A stretch of 64,000 nucleotides of DNA from assembly GCA_029721515.1 (NCBI GenBank), contig CM056558.1:17515240-17579239 (forward strand), read 5' to 3'. The translations under genes were made by a program, and so were the position numbers. Shown here piece after piece: positions 28,244-40,288 of the stretch; the first letter of the stretch is position 1, and each line of letters starts with the position of its first letter. The notes below the pieces were generated by a model. It had not been told where the DNA came from. It saw nothing but the letters and a program-made list of their open reading frames with translations, and made no database searches. This stretch comes from Synanceia verrucosa (taxonomy: Eukaryota > Chordata > Actinopteri > Perciformes > Synanceiidae).

Positions 28244-28789
28244 TGGCACTTTTCCACAGGCGCGGTACGGCACGGCTCTACACGGTTGTGGCACTTTTCC
28301 ACTAGTACCTGGTACTAGGTACTTTTTCCGTACCTCCTCAACTCTGGTTCCAAGCCAGCTGAAATGATACTAAAATGCGATGTCAGCCGACTGTCTTCCA
28401 CTGATTGGCCAACGAGTGTCGTCATTGGAAGCGTCAACGGATGCGGGACGTCCGATTGGACTGTAAAAGCCAAAAACAACTTGACTCTGCCATTTTTAAA
28501 ACCAGCAACAGTTTCGCTATTTTTACACTCCCTGGAGTGTCTCTCTCTCTCTTCTTTCACTTTGTGTGTGACAAAAAGTCACAGAGCGAGAAACAAATCG
28601 CTTCCTTGTCCTCATTGTTTGTGTTGTTGTTGTTCTCCTTCTTCCCGGTTGTCTGTATCGCATGCAAATGAAGTTATGGCAGTTCCGCCTACGCCAAGGA
28701 GGTACTCAGTTGTACCAACAGTTGTACAAAAAAGCAACAAAATTGGGCCGTACCATGCTGTGCCATTACTGTGTAGTGGAAAAGCGCCA
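28244..28789. mobile_element. PIF-Harbinger-type MITE with TAA duplication
   Basis: The element starts TGGCACTTTTCCAC and ends GTGGAAAAGCGCCA, an inverted repeat with one mismatch in 14. It is flanked by TAA at 28,241-28,243 and TAA at 28,790-28,792. A three-base TWA duplication is the hallmark of the PIF/Harbinger superfamily. Subterminal GGTACGGCACGG on the left pairs with CCGTACCATGCTGTGCC on the right. No transposase is encoded; the frames inside (for example 28,364-28,792) are incidental. The left terminus is present twice: TGGCACTTTTCCAC recurs at 28,289-28,302. Confidence 0.75.
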
Positions 28790-28792
28790 TAA

Positions 28793-30086
28793 GTGACCTT
28801 GAGGCAAATACCAGATAAAGGTGACATAGTAACGTGATATTTACTGACTTCCCTTTGTTGTCAAGGACCTTCTGAACACACCATTAAACAATTGGCAATT
28901 GTATAATGGGCTGTAGAGCGTAGAGCACTTTGTATCCTTCAATATCAACCAAGGAAACTGCATTCATGTCTTTGCTTTTGGAGAAGCCTATTGAACAGGA
29001 CATGTCTGCCGTCCTGTTCTGACATATTGGACTTTGAATATAAGAGGACGCAGCTCTTTGAATTGAGATGCAACACGCAGCAGAACTGCCAAGAAGAAGT
29101 CTCCTAGTTCCCCATTGTGTTTTCCCCACATGCAGTCCTGTGTTCCCCTGCCTCAGCTGCCTCTAATTAGAGCCTACCTTATTATCCCTAATGTATATGG
29201 GCAGAGTCCTCAGTTGCTGGAGTCTTTTCAACTGAGATGACCTCATACACTGATCATAGCTATACCTACGAAAAGTAATTTGTATATAATCCACATAATA
29301 TAGTTGTATGTAGCTAATCCATTTAATCCTGAGTTAGGAAAGGTTACATATTCAAAAAAGCAACGACACACATCTTAGGTTGAGACCAAAGTTGGTGTCC
29401 CAGGTGAAACCAGAATTCAACATTATCTCATTTGTCCAAAATTTTGGACTTAACACCACTTTACTTATTTTAACACAAACTACAATATGTTCCTAAACCT
29501 AACCAAGTATACTGACCAAAACATCCAATGCAACACTCCCATGGTTTATGCATATTGTACCAAATTCAAGTGACATGCTAACAACATGTATCAGATATGA
29601 ACTTTTAATTTGAATGCAGTGTAATAGCGCGCTTGCTTTTGCCCATTGCAGACGGACATGACGCTGTGCTGGAGTCAACAGCAGACCACAGCCACACCCA
29701 AGGCCCTGACAACACGTCTCTGTGCCATTCAAGCTGTCAGCAAGCCGATGGCCCTTTCTCTCTGATTTTGATGTAGTCTTGCCATGGACGAACGTTTCAC
29801 CAGGACAATGCAAATGAGTACTAAACATCGCCATTGGTAGGGCTACTTATTGACCAGATTTTAAAAGGATTGGTAATTAAGATCTGCTCAATTTCATCAG
29901 CGGTGACAAATTCTAAGGATGTGCAGTCAAGTGGAACAACATGAAGGCACACAGCAAACAAAAGCAAATCCTTTGAGATTTCATGTGATATTTCGTGTGT
30001 TATAACTAAAATTCATTGTTTGGCTTTGTGTACTCAAAATTTCTCAATCATGAGAGTGTTGTGTTGGAAGTTTTGGTCAGTGTAGT
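28793..30086. other. Non-coding DNA bounded by a distant inverted repeat
   Basis: No gene recognised. Near 29.5 kb, ACTGACCAAAACATCCAATG followed by CAACACTCCCATGG is the near-complement of AATCATGAGAGTGTTG followed by TGTTGGAAGTTTTGGTCAG at about 30,045-30,080. The pair is roughly 35 bp long and 500 bp apart. It could be the ends of an unrecognised non-autonomous transposon that was later hit by the Tc1 copy at 30,089. Confidence 0.4.
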
Positions 30087-30088
30087 TA

Positions 30089-31020
30089 CACTATATTGCC
30101 AAAATATTCGCTCACCCATCCAAATAATCAGAATCAGGTGTTCCAATCACTTCCATGGCCACAGGTATATAAAATCAAGCACTAAGGCATGCAGACTACA
30201 TTTACAAACATTTGTGAAAGAATGGGTCACTCTCAGGAGCTCAGTGAATTCCAGTGTGGAACTGTGATAGGATGCCACCTATGCTACAAATCCAATTCTA
30301 AAATGTTGCTGTATTATAAGAATGTGGAAGTGTTTGGGAGTGACAGCAACTCAGCCACGAAGTGATAGGCCACGTAAACTGACGCTTCTCCATCTGGCAA
30401 TCTGATGGACGGGTCTGGGTTTGGCGGTTGCCAGGAGAACGATACTTGTCGGACTGCATTGTGCCAAGTGTAAAGTTTGGTGGAGGAAGGATTATGGTGT
30501 GGGGTTGTTTTTCAGGAGCTGGGTTTGGCCCCCTAGTTCCAGTGAAAGGAACTCTGAATGCTTCAGCATACCAAGACATTTTGGACAATTCCATGCTCCC
30601 AATTTTGTGGGAACAGTTTGGAGCTGGCCCCTTCCTCTTCCAACATGACTGTGCACCAGTGCACAAAGCAAGGTCCATAAAGACATGGATGACAGAGTCT
30701 GATGTGGATAAACTTGACTGGCCTGCACAGAGTCCTGACCTCAACCCGATAAAACACCTTTGGGATGAATTAGAGCAGAGACTGAGAGCCAGGCCTTCTC
30801 GTCCAACATCAGTGTGTGACCTCACAAATACGCTTCTGGAAGAATGGTCAAAAATTCCCATAAACACACTCCTAAACCTTGTGGACAGCCTTCCCAGAAG
30901 AGTTGAAGCTATTTTAGCTGCAAAGGGTGGACCAACTTCACATTGAACCCTATGGATTAGAAATGGGATGTCACTTAAGTTCATATGCAAGTCAAGGCAG
31001 GTACTCTTGGCAATATAGTG
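30089..31020 (+). mobile_element. Internally deleted Tc1/mariner transposon
   Basis: The ends CACTATATTGCCAA and TTGGCAATATAGTG are perfect complements, flanked by TA on both sides (30,087-30,088 and 31,021-31,022), the obligatory Tc1/mariner target duplication. The copy is 932 bp, against roughly 1.3-1.6 kb for full elements. A short N-terminal transposase segment starts at an ATG at 30,223 and hits TGA near 30,370; a deletion then joins it to the C-terminal catalytic half. Tc1 elements move by cut-and-paste using one transposase acting on the terminal repeats. With intact ends this copy could have been mobilised in trans, but it cannot make a working enzyme. Confidence 0.93.
30428..30946 (+). 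pseudogene. Tc1 transposase, C-terminal catalytic fragment (broken)
   Basis: The frame encodes the second half of a DDE transposase. Visible in order are GGGRIMVWGCF, the second catalytic aspartate in FQHDCAPVHKA, and SPDLNPIKHLWDEL at the third catalytic site. The frame is open upstream of 30,428 through DGRVWVWRLPGERY, a typical Tc1 block, but the segment holding the first catalytic aspartate and most of the N-terminal paired-like DNA-binding domain is gone. Tc1 enzymes have glutamate in NPIEHLW; here it is lysine. The spacing from the HDC aspartate to that lysine is 34 intervening residues, as in DD34E enzymes. Inactive on two independent grounds. Confidence 0.93.
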
Positions 31021-31022
31021 TA

Positions 31023-34000
31023 TGTTGCCTAAACACTGCATGGTTTTGTGCAGACTCACTGAGTTGCTGGAAATTCAAGGGAAAACAAACAGACAGAAAG
31101 CTTTTCATATAATATCATGCTCCAATGTAAGAGGGTACATCAACTGAGAACAATGACAGATAGCATAGTTATGACGTTTTAAAAAAAGCAAAAAAAAAAA
31201 AAAGTTTGGGAAATGTTATGTGGTAATATAAAGGCATTCAAGCTTAAATTTAAGCTCTTTTAAGTTAAAGTTATGGGTATTAATATTGTGTAGCAGCTCT
31301 TATGAAAAAGCAAATGAAACTATAAATAAAATTGGAAAAAAAGAGCAGCGGTCATTTTTTGAAAAGACAATTTAGAATGTAAAAGTATCCTGTCATAAAA
31401 GAGGAGAGAAAATGCTTGGGTTGCTTGCTCATTAATAAAAGATAAACAAAGACAGCTAAGAACACATCAGGACACTCCCCAGTGAAATACGTGTGGTACA
31501 CAGTAAACCAAGCTGTTCTTCAGGATGGCAGCAATGTAGCACATGCCTCAGATTGTAACTACTCGTGGACAGTTGCCAAGTCATTGTCATTTTACCTTCA
31601 TTCACTTCACTTCACTTCCACTGCCAACACCCATGCCAGGTCTGGAGCCTCTGCTTGTTGCTCCCTTTTACGCTTCGAATCTGAGGTTCTTTCTCTCCCC
31701 GGCTTAGCTGCACAGTTCCTTAGATCCCAATAAATCTGTGATGCGACCTTTGGTATAACAATACAATGGATTTTAATAAAGTATCAACTCTCAAGATTTT
31801 TTTTCTCTGCATAATGAACAGTAATATGTGTAATATTTAGAGGGGTTATATCTGTTTTCTGCACTACTATTGTGTTATACTTTGAAATCTTCTGTTGCCT
31901 TTGGATGCTGCCCTGTCACTTCACAGGTGATCACTTCATCACAAATTTGTGCTACATTCTACTATATGTTGAAGCCAAGTATGTTAAATGGTTACTGAAA
32001 CACACTGTTCATGTGGCTCGTAGTCACTCCATCATCCCTGCCTTCATCATCATTATCAAGTTGCGGAGAACCACTGCCAAGACATTTTATGTACAGAATA
32101 ACGTGCTGTGATCCAAAGATTGGTTTCCTGAGAATGAATGCCACTGTAAGCCATTTTTCAAAGGGAATGTTTTTGTTTGTGCCTCTCAGTAGTTACAGAT
32201 AGAGCCTGAGTGGAAGAATGGTCAGTGATCAATTTTTATGTTGAACCACAGATGTTGAACAAGTAGCTATGGCAACACCATGGAGGAAAATTATGGAGTA
32301 ATACGCTGGAGAGAGAAATCTGATTGCTGCAGGTACCGCCTGACTTTGGCAAGCTATGTTCATGATGGCCACCAAGTGAAAAGACCACTTCCCCTCTGTA
32401 CACCATCCATCATGAAAACTAGTAAATTGTGTATGTTATAAAAAATATATAATTGGCAAATCGTTGCATATGTTTAATGATATTAATAATGAATCTGAAC
32501 TGTGCAAAAATAGATATTTTTTCATAAGCAGACATTTCGTCACTGGAGGAAAAGTACAGATATGACTAATAACATTAACGATGATCCACAGTTCCAGTGG
32601 ATAAATGGTGGCGAGCTAGTGTGACATATCAAACTATCCTCAGGGAAGATGGCCTATCATCATGTGTCTCTGCATAATCAACTTTTTGAATTCAGATCAT
32701 CAACTCCATTAAAGTATCAAGGCTTGGTCAGTGGCCCTAAGCTTTATGACGCTCTGGATACCCTACCTAGATACCATCTAGCTTCAGTTTTGGACATGTT
32801 AGGGATGATGTGTCAGTTTCTTCTCACTGTATGCATCGTGTGTATTTTCAAAATGTTAAGATTTACCATGGGAAACCATTAGCTGAAAGATGATGGATTT
32901 AACACCTTGAAGGGCTACTCATGTGATTAATAGAAAAATTGACTGTCGCTGGTTTGGAAATGAGCATCTTCGTATGGTATCACACGTTTGAGGATGAACA
33001 ATCCTGCTAGCCCAGGTAAGAGTGCTCGTTGGCTTAGCTTTCTTTGGTGAACATAGGAAAGCACAGTGCAGAATGCTTGGCAGGACATGCTGTGTAAGGT
33101 CTTTGCGGACAGCTATAATGCAAATCTTAAACAATGACAGATGGTCCTTGATGCCTATGAGGGGAGCTAGGTTTGATAGCACAGGAGTGTGAGATCATTT
33201 GCATTGATTATGTCACACTCTTGTTATAGAGAGCCAATGCCTGAGAATTAACTTCAGTTCCGGAACTCTAATCATTTTTAACCACCTGCTGAAATGAAGG
33301 CAAGAGTGATCAATATAACTTCGACTGATTCCATGTGGGGGTCTCTCTCCTTCTTATCTCTGTCTCCAACACCATTGACAGATGAATTTAACAAGAGGGG
33401 CACTATCTGCCTCGCCAAGAATAGAACAGCTAAACTATCTGCGTCCTTGCTTGCATGGTTTCAGCAGTATTGATGAATATATCACAGCCTGTTCAGTCAG
33501 AAGGAACCAATCCTCCTCCTCCTCTTCTTTTTTTTTAATCACTGATTCAGTTACGTCTCTTGCCATGGAGCTGGGTGCAATGACCCAAGGTAAACTGCAT
33601 TTTCACAAGCTGATTTGCGTGCTGTTGGAAGGAAATGCCCTCAATAAGAAATGCATTTATTCCATCTGATCTGCTTGAGGTCATGAGTGCTGCTACAGCT
33701 CAGTAATCAAGTTGTATGCAAGATGTGGTACAGCATGTAAACACATTACCTACAGCAAGATACTTTCCTTTTATTTACTTCAAATTATACTGTAGAAATA
33801 AGTGTAGAAACTTTTTACTCAACAGTAAGAGAAGACGACTAAGGCTTTGAGACTGTAGACTTCTGTTTTCATGTGCATCCAAACTATGATGCACAATTAA
33901 TGCCTGCTTTATAAAAAAATGAGTGTGTTTAATTCTTTTCAGTCTGCCATAAACACATTGCCATGACTTTACCTGGTCTTGATGTCTCAGAGGACCTCAG

Positions 34001-37000
34001 ACTGAGACATTTGATTGCACTTGAACAATGTTATGACACAAGCATTCAGTATCATGCTTCTATAATCCTACAGTTCTATTTGAAATCGAACTTGGAGCAT
34101 CAGTGTCACACATTTAGTCTGTAAGGAAAAGAGTGATAAACAAGTATTTACTACCCAATTAATCATTTTTTTTACTTTAGCCTTTAGCTAATTCTACATG
34201 TCTTATCAAATGATAATGTCTATAACTAAATTTTTCACTTTTGTCATGGATAGTGAAAACCAAACACGTATGGACAGCTTTAACAAAGCAAAATGAAATT
34301 AATGGCTATTGCAACACTAAAAGCCAAGCTGGGGACAACAAGCTATACATTATCATAGCTGGTTAGGTGTGATTAACAAAGGGACTTTTCCTATAGTGGT
34401 GAGAACTGTTGTTTTTCAGTTGTCTATGTGTATGAATTATAAGGTTGTTGCTTTTAGATATTCGACTGCATACATTGTAATATGCATGCAGGAACAATTT
34501 TACTTCAACATTACAGTGCGTGTTTTGGAAGATGTGTTATGGTCTGTCATTCCAAAGGTTAACACAAATCAAGGGTGCTATTTACAAAATATTTAAATTG
34601 GATTGAATTTATTGAGAAAAATACATCCATTTTATGAAAAAAATGTGAATCATCCCAAATTATTTCATTATATATGTTTTGATGATGTCTTAAGCAATGC
34701 ATTCATGCAGTTGTTTCATATTCTCTGTCAAATATATGTTTAATGCTGGTATTTATTTAACTCAAGACTTAACGCTAAGTAAAAGCACCTGGATGGTGCC
34801 GCAGTTTGTTTTCCTTAGGATTGATTAAGTGTGGTACATAGGTTAACAAGATCCCACTGCGGGAAATGATGAAGGACACTTATTAATATCACAGCATGTG
34901 CAGGCCTGGGGAAAAAAGAGCACTCTCTTTGTTTTTCCAAGCAGTGTGTCATCAGTGTGGAGGCTTATTTACCATGTATCCCTCAGGTTCTGTGACATTT
35001 TTGAATCAAACTTAACCCTTTCTCGTCTTCACACTTTTTTTTTCAGTGGTCTGAGTGGGAAGGAAAAAAAAAATTACAAGAAGCACTGAGTCAGTTACAA
35101 GCCATAACTGCAGCAGAGACATCAAGCATTTAGTGTAATTGTTTCCCTTCGCTGCCGTTGTTGGGCTGAAGTGAAATGATCCTGGGGCAGCATATTGTTA
35201 TCATACATGTTAACATTGAGTAATTTGACCTTTCTCAATAGATTATAATGAGTATATATAATAATTGTAAATATGACCTCACTATGATCCCATTACATTT
35301 GTTACAACCATTACGGGTTTTAGCTTGCTAGCTTGAGTATGCAACACATAAAATGTAGGTTATTTGGTTAGGGGGTTACTGTTGACAGAATATGATTAGT
35401 TGATGGTGATAATATTATCCCCAGGGAGGTTTGTTTGTCCATGTGTATTTTCTTTTTATTGTTCTGATGGTGTGGAAACCAGGTCCATAAATCATATCTT
35501 GATGGGAAGAAAATAGTTTATAGGTTAGATACTAGAACATTCACTTAAACTTTGACTGTTATTGTTCTGATGAGAGCTGAGTTTTTTCCCCATTTAGAAA
35601 AATGTCATGAAGCTACATTAATGGATTTTTGACCACAAGGCACGGCAAACAAACATCAACAGAATCTAAGTGATACAGTACACAGTAATCGCATCTCACC
35701 AATTTCAACCACTATCTGCTCTCACATCCAGCATACACATTTTTATTCGACCTTGACGATCTTTTAGTTCTGGTTTGGCCTCCACTTTATATGGAACGTA
35801 AGTTTGTTAGATCAAAACACAACTGTCTGCTGCTGGTGAGAAACCAAAACCATCAGGAAAATCATATGTAATGTAAGATATGGCACATCTAACTAAAAAG
35901 CAAGGAATTGTATCTGTTTATGTTAAAGAATTAATATGTCCATATCATGAGCAACACTCGGTCACCACTCACACTTGCTGGTTATATTGCTGGGGACCAA
36001 ATGATGTGACAGTGTCAAATTTGGTGCAAATTGGACTCGTTCAATATTAATCAATAGGCCTTTACAGTTGACTTTTGCTGCTAAACACTGGACATACTGA
36101 CTTTACAAACAATGAGCAGTTCTCACATAAACACACTGGGAATTTGACTGTGCATTTGATTTAGTAAAGGATGATTATTAGTGTGAAAAACAGCAACCAG
36201 AGAAATAAAGTTCTGAGACATTCTGTGAAAACTAGCACCATCTGGATAAGCATCCATGAACATGTCTATTGTTTTCAGTATTTTAAATAAGTCATTTTCC
36301 ATTGTTAAGCAAATTTAACATAGAGAGATATATCAATTTTCCCTTGACTAGTCTATCAATAAAAGAACAGGAAAAAAACAATTTATATTGCACACAATGA
36401 GGCATTGACATTTTTACTACAAACAGTTTCCTGCAGTATTGATTAACTTTCAATTTTTTTTAATTTTCCCCTCAAATTATATTTTATTTCTTTTTATTTT
36501 CCTGCAGAGGTAATTAGAGTAATGAGGAACAGTGGCTTTTAACACGAACAGGCAGCACAACTGTGTTTGGGCTGACAACCATTGCTACACAGAGATGTGT
36601 TGATGGCTGAACTGCAAACACTGGATTGGCAACCAAGCATAGGATTTTTAAGAGAAGCAAAGACAGACCGAAAAAGAAGGAAAAACGGAAGAGGAGGAGG
36701 GAGAAATAATCATTGGGAGAGGAATGTGCTATCCACAGGGGCCCCTGCTAATTGCCTCGCTCATGAGTTTGTGGGACGTGTTAGTCGGCTACTGGATCTG
36801 GATCCAGCTCTGCTGCCTCAGGGGTGTTGGCATCTCAGCTCACCAGACGACAGCTCAGTTTGACATGGATTTTTTTTCCTCTTCCTCCCAGCGATTGCAG
36901 CTTGCCTCTCCTAGAGGTATCCCCCCCTCCGTCAGAAGTGGCCTAGCTGTGATGGATTGGCATCCTGTGAGTGTCAAACTGCTTTATGGCTCTTTAATGA

Positions 37001-37331
37001 GGCGATCAGGCAGAGGGAGCATCCACTGCCACTGCAACTATTGGTGCTTAAATAGGAAATCAAAACAGGTGAAGTTTCATTATAGCTGCTGCTGTTAGTA
37101 CTTGCCTTCAGTGGCCAAACTACTCCCACTCCAAAACAAACAAGCATACATGTTCAGTTAAAGTAAAACACAATATTTTCATATCTCAGTTTTCATGAGC
37201 TCTTATGTTAATAGTGTATAACGGACATCTCCCACTCAAGGGATTGATGTGAATTAAATTATTTCCAAAGCTTTAACATACACTGCATTAAATACTTTTG
37301 TCCCTGTTAAAATGTAAATCCATGTTGTACA
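31023..37331. other. Non-coding DNA
   Basis: No gene or repeat family is recognised in these 6.3 kb. Frames are below 100 codons except one of 124 codons at 36,724-37,098, which overlaps another frame and shows no family motif. The stretch 36.56-37.10 kb is less AT-rich than its surroundings and free of repeats, so it is a possible functional non-coding element. Confidence 0.45.
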
Positions 37332-37821
37332 TTAACTCATTAAGTTTGTGGAAGCATTTTTGGCCATTTTGAGTCATCTTTCAAGACCCACAGTTACAGA
37401 ATATTTTGTACCGTGACTCTGAAAACACAGAAAAGCTAAAATGAAAGACGAGATTATCTATTTCATTATGGAAAAACAGTTGCACCTTGCTCCATTCTTA
37501 TTTTATTGGAAGTTGAATAGAGGCTAGTTTCACCAAAAAGGCTGTTTCTTTTCCTCAGACCAATTACTCTGCTCTATGATCCCAACGTCTCCAATTCGTG
37601 CTTCGATCACTATGGTTACTGATCGACAATCTCTATCATGTTCCGACTACGTATCCCAGAAGCCCAAAAATTACTCACAGGGTGCATAAGAGTGCCCCCT
37701 TGTGTCAGCTGCTGCTGCAAAAAAACCCACTTTGGCATATATACAGTATGTATACATCAGAGGCACTCAAGCGTTGGCTTTTAAACATATATATATACGC
37801 CAATAGCACTAAGTGAGTTAA
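37332..37821 (-). mobile_element. TTAA-flanked MITE, copy 4 (long form, reverse orientation)
   Basis: Borders are TTAACTCATTAAG at 37,332 and CTAAGTGAGTTAA ending 37,821, both with TTAA. Read on the minus strand it follows the order of the copies at 16.2, 24.6 and 40.3 kb: AATCC-like CCAACGCTTGAGTGCC, GCAGCAGCAGCTG, GTGAGTAATTTTTGGGCTTC, then GGTGAAACTAGCCTCTATTC and AGCTTTTCTGTGTTTTCAGAG. The last block is shared only with copy 3, so these two represent a longer form. Most diverged at its outermost ends. Non-coding. Confidence 0.75.
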
Positions 37822-38749
37822 TATCTATTGCATAAATCAAAGCTAAAACAATTACACATGCAGGAAACAGATGTCTTCCCGGCTTCTATATTGCATTATT
37901 TCTGGAATTACATCATTAGTGAAACACCACAGAACAGGCAGCAGATAGCTTCATTAAATAATGATGTTACAGCTCACAACAATCTGTTGGTTAAATGTAT
38001 TTTCCGCATTGACGGAACACCCACACATACAGTCAGCACATTGTGCACTAAGTAAAGCACTCACACCTGCCCTTTCTCACAAGCATACATGCCTGTGCAA
38101 ATGTACCCTACACACACACACACACACACACACACTTAAAATGGAACAAAGTGAACCCTGTTGACAGAAATACTACAATTATGCATAAAAGAATATACAA
38201 AAGCAACCAATTATTCAAACTGTGCCAGCTGTCACAGCGATAATATGGCTGTGCATATGCTGTATCCCATCAATCAAAAAGTGCCCCATGTTTGCGTCGG
38301 CACAGAGCTGGAGTCTGGTGATTGGCGAAAATAATCTACCCTGACAAAATTAGTCACAACTCGAAAGCAAAAAATAGGTCTGTGTGTTGAAAACAGCAAA
38401 TCTCACTGGAATGTACTGAGTACATTTAGAATTTAAAACTGTACTGTGAAGGTTTTCTCATTGCCACCAAGCTGAGCGAAAGACAGTTAAAAGTTGAACT
38501 GAACTGAACATGAACTCTGAGATTCTCATTAGTGTCCTTAGTAAACATCACATTTCTCCTGCATAAAATGAGTATGTCACAAACAATAAACTGGCTACCC
38601 TATTTTCACCGGTTTATCAAACTTCCACTTCCACTAAGGAACAAATTTCAAAATTAAAAAGTCACATCAACACCATGTGTCAATCAGTGAAATAGCACCT
38701 CCTCAGGTGTAACTAGAGAGTTGGATAATGAATATACAGTATATTTTAT
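37822..38749. other. Non-coding DNA with CA repeat
   Basis: Nothing recognisable beyond the CA microsatellite at 38,111-38,135. Confidence 0.5.
38111..38135. repeat. (CA)12 microsatellite
   Basis: Uninterrupted CA run of 25 bases. Confidence 0.95.
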
Positions 38750-38910
38750 TGGGCTGTTGAAATTAACATTTCAATGCGGATTAATCCATCATCATAATTA
38801 ATCTGATTAAAAATTTCAATTCAATGAACCCATCTGAATGTCTCCGACAACAGAGAGCAATGGACATTAGATGGTTTTAATACAAAAGCTGCATCGTCAC
38901 TCACAGACAG
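38750..38910. mobile_element. AATTAAT-rich dispersed repeat, copy B (partial, rearranged)
   Basis: GGGCTGTTGAAATTAAC and ATGCGGATTAATCCAT plus CATAATTAATCTGATTAAAAA match the left end of copy A at 16.5 kb. The remaining bases, about 38,871-38,910, match copy A positions 16,847-16,886 but on the opposite strand (TTTTAATACAAAAGCTGCAT against a complement in copy A). The right terminus is not seen; TA-rich microsatellite-like DNA follows to about 38,980. Confidence 0.5.
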
Positions 38911-38980
38911 TATGTATATACATACATTATATATGTATACATATAAATTATTCATATATACACAAAAAATTACACACACA

Positions 38981-40288
38981 CAAGCACATTTTGTCTAAAT
39001 GCCATTGCTTTTCCATTTTGCCTTGAACATACAGAGTTTTCAGAATGGAAATACTGCTCTTCTTCCAAAGAAATGTGTCCCAGAAATTGCTTGCGAACAG
39101 AACCAATTTTCTGCCGCTTTAACACTCAGAAAATCATTTTAATTGAGGAATACAGCTGATCCCAGACCGCTCCAATCAGATGAAGGCCATTATTATTAAT
39201 TCTTCTATCATTAATGACATAATAAAACAGTATATGGTAATGACATGAAACCCATGTATTTTTCAACACAAACACATCACCAACAATTGAGCGATTGAGG
39301 CATACTTGTGTATTTGATGGATTTCTTGTGTTCGAATCATAATTACACCTCTGAGAATTCTCTTTACCATGCATCAGTGTGATCTCTACATTGAATACTA
39401 ACTCTTGGTAGTAGAAAAATAAGGCTCTATGGAATCCTGTCCACAGTTTGTTGTTAACCTAAACCAATCCTTTTAATTAATAGCATTTTTTTTAACTGTT
39501 CAGGACACATTTTTGTAATTCATTCCATTGTGCTTGAAGCATTTTATATCTTGTATATCATTTTATATATCATTTTATATCTTGTATAAAACAAGGGGAT
39601 AAAGGAACAAATGGTGTTTCTACTTATTAAGGAAACAATTGTAGAATTCAGTCCTGTCATTCCTGAACCGCTTGTTTGAGCAGGTTGTTTGAGACCAACT
39701 GAAATAAGCCCAAGCACCTGGACCATTAATTTTTAATTTAGTATTGTCCGCGATAAGTATGACTGCACATCGGTAGCGAAGAACACTCACTTTGGCAGTA
39801 AAGGGACTGTGATGGGATGGCCTCGCTATCCAGTCTGTTTTGTAAACAAAATGTTGTTTCCACAGAATATCCAACTTCAGTTGAATAATGCTGGCATACA
39901 GTTTCACACAAACATCAGCTGAACTTGACAAACTCAGCTAACCAAGCTAAGCTGACTGACTTGCCACAGCTGATAACTGGTGCCCAAACGTTCCAGGTAA
40001 AACTAGCGCTTGCACATGCGAGTTGAAGACATTATGATGATCCTGACAGCTCAACAGGCAACAACTGCAGCAGTGAATTTATTTATATTCAGCAGGCCGG
40101 ATGTGAAACATTAAGAGGCCATTGGTGATCACTGATCTGCATCATGTCTGTTTCATTGCTGTCCAATCAGAAGAAATACGTGGCCAAGCCCATCCTGCAA
40201 GTACCTGGCAGCTGGGATGTGTTGTCAAGAAATAGTCAGACCCTCTCAAGGTGATCAGGATCAGAGTTGCTCATGGTGCACATCACTT
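38981..40288. other. Non-coding DNA
   Basis: No gene recognised. A short tandem array of ATTTTATATCTTGTATATC-like units lies at 39,541-39,590. Confidence 0.5.

Noticed and set aside
28364..28827. 142-codon + strand frame and overlapping frames on both strands
   Set aside because: Lie within the Harbinger-type MITE and follow its repeat sequence; not a gene.
36582..37098. Overlapping 93- and 124-codon frames
   Set aside because: Two frames of the same strand overlap with no recognisable domain; the region is better described as GC-richer non-coding DNA.
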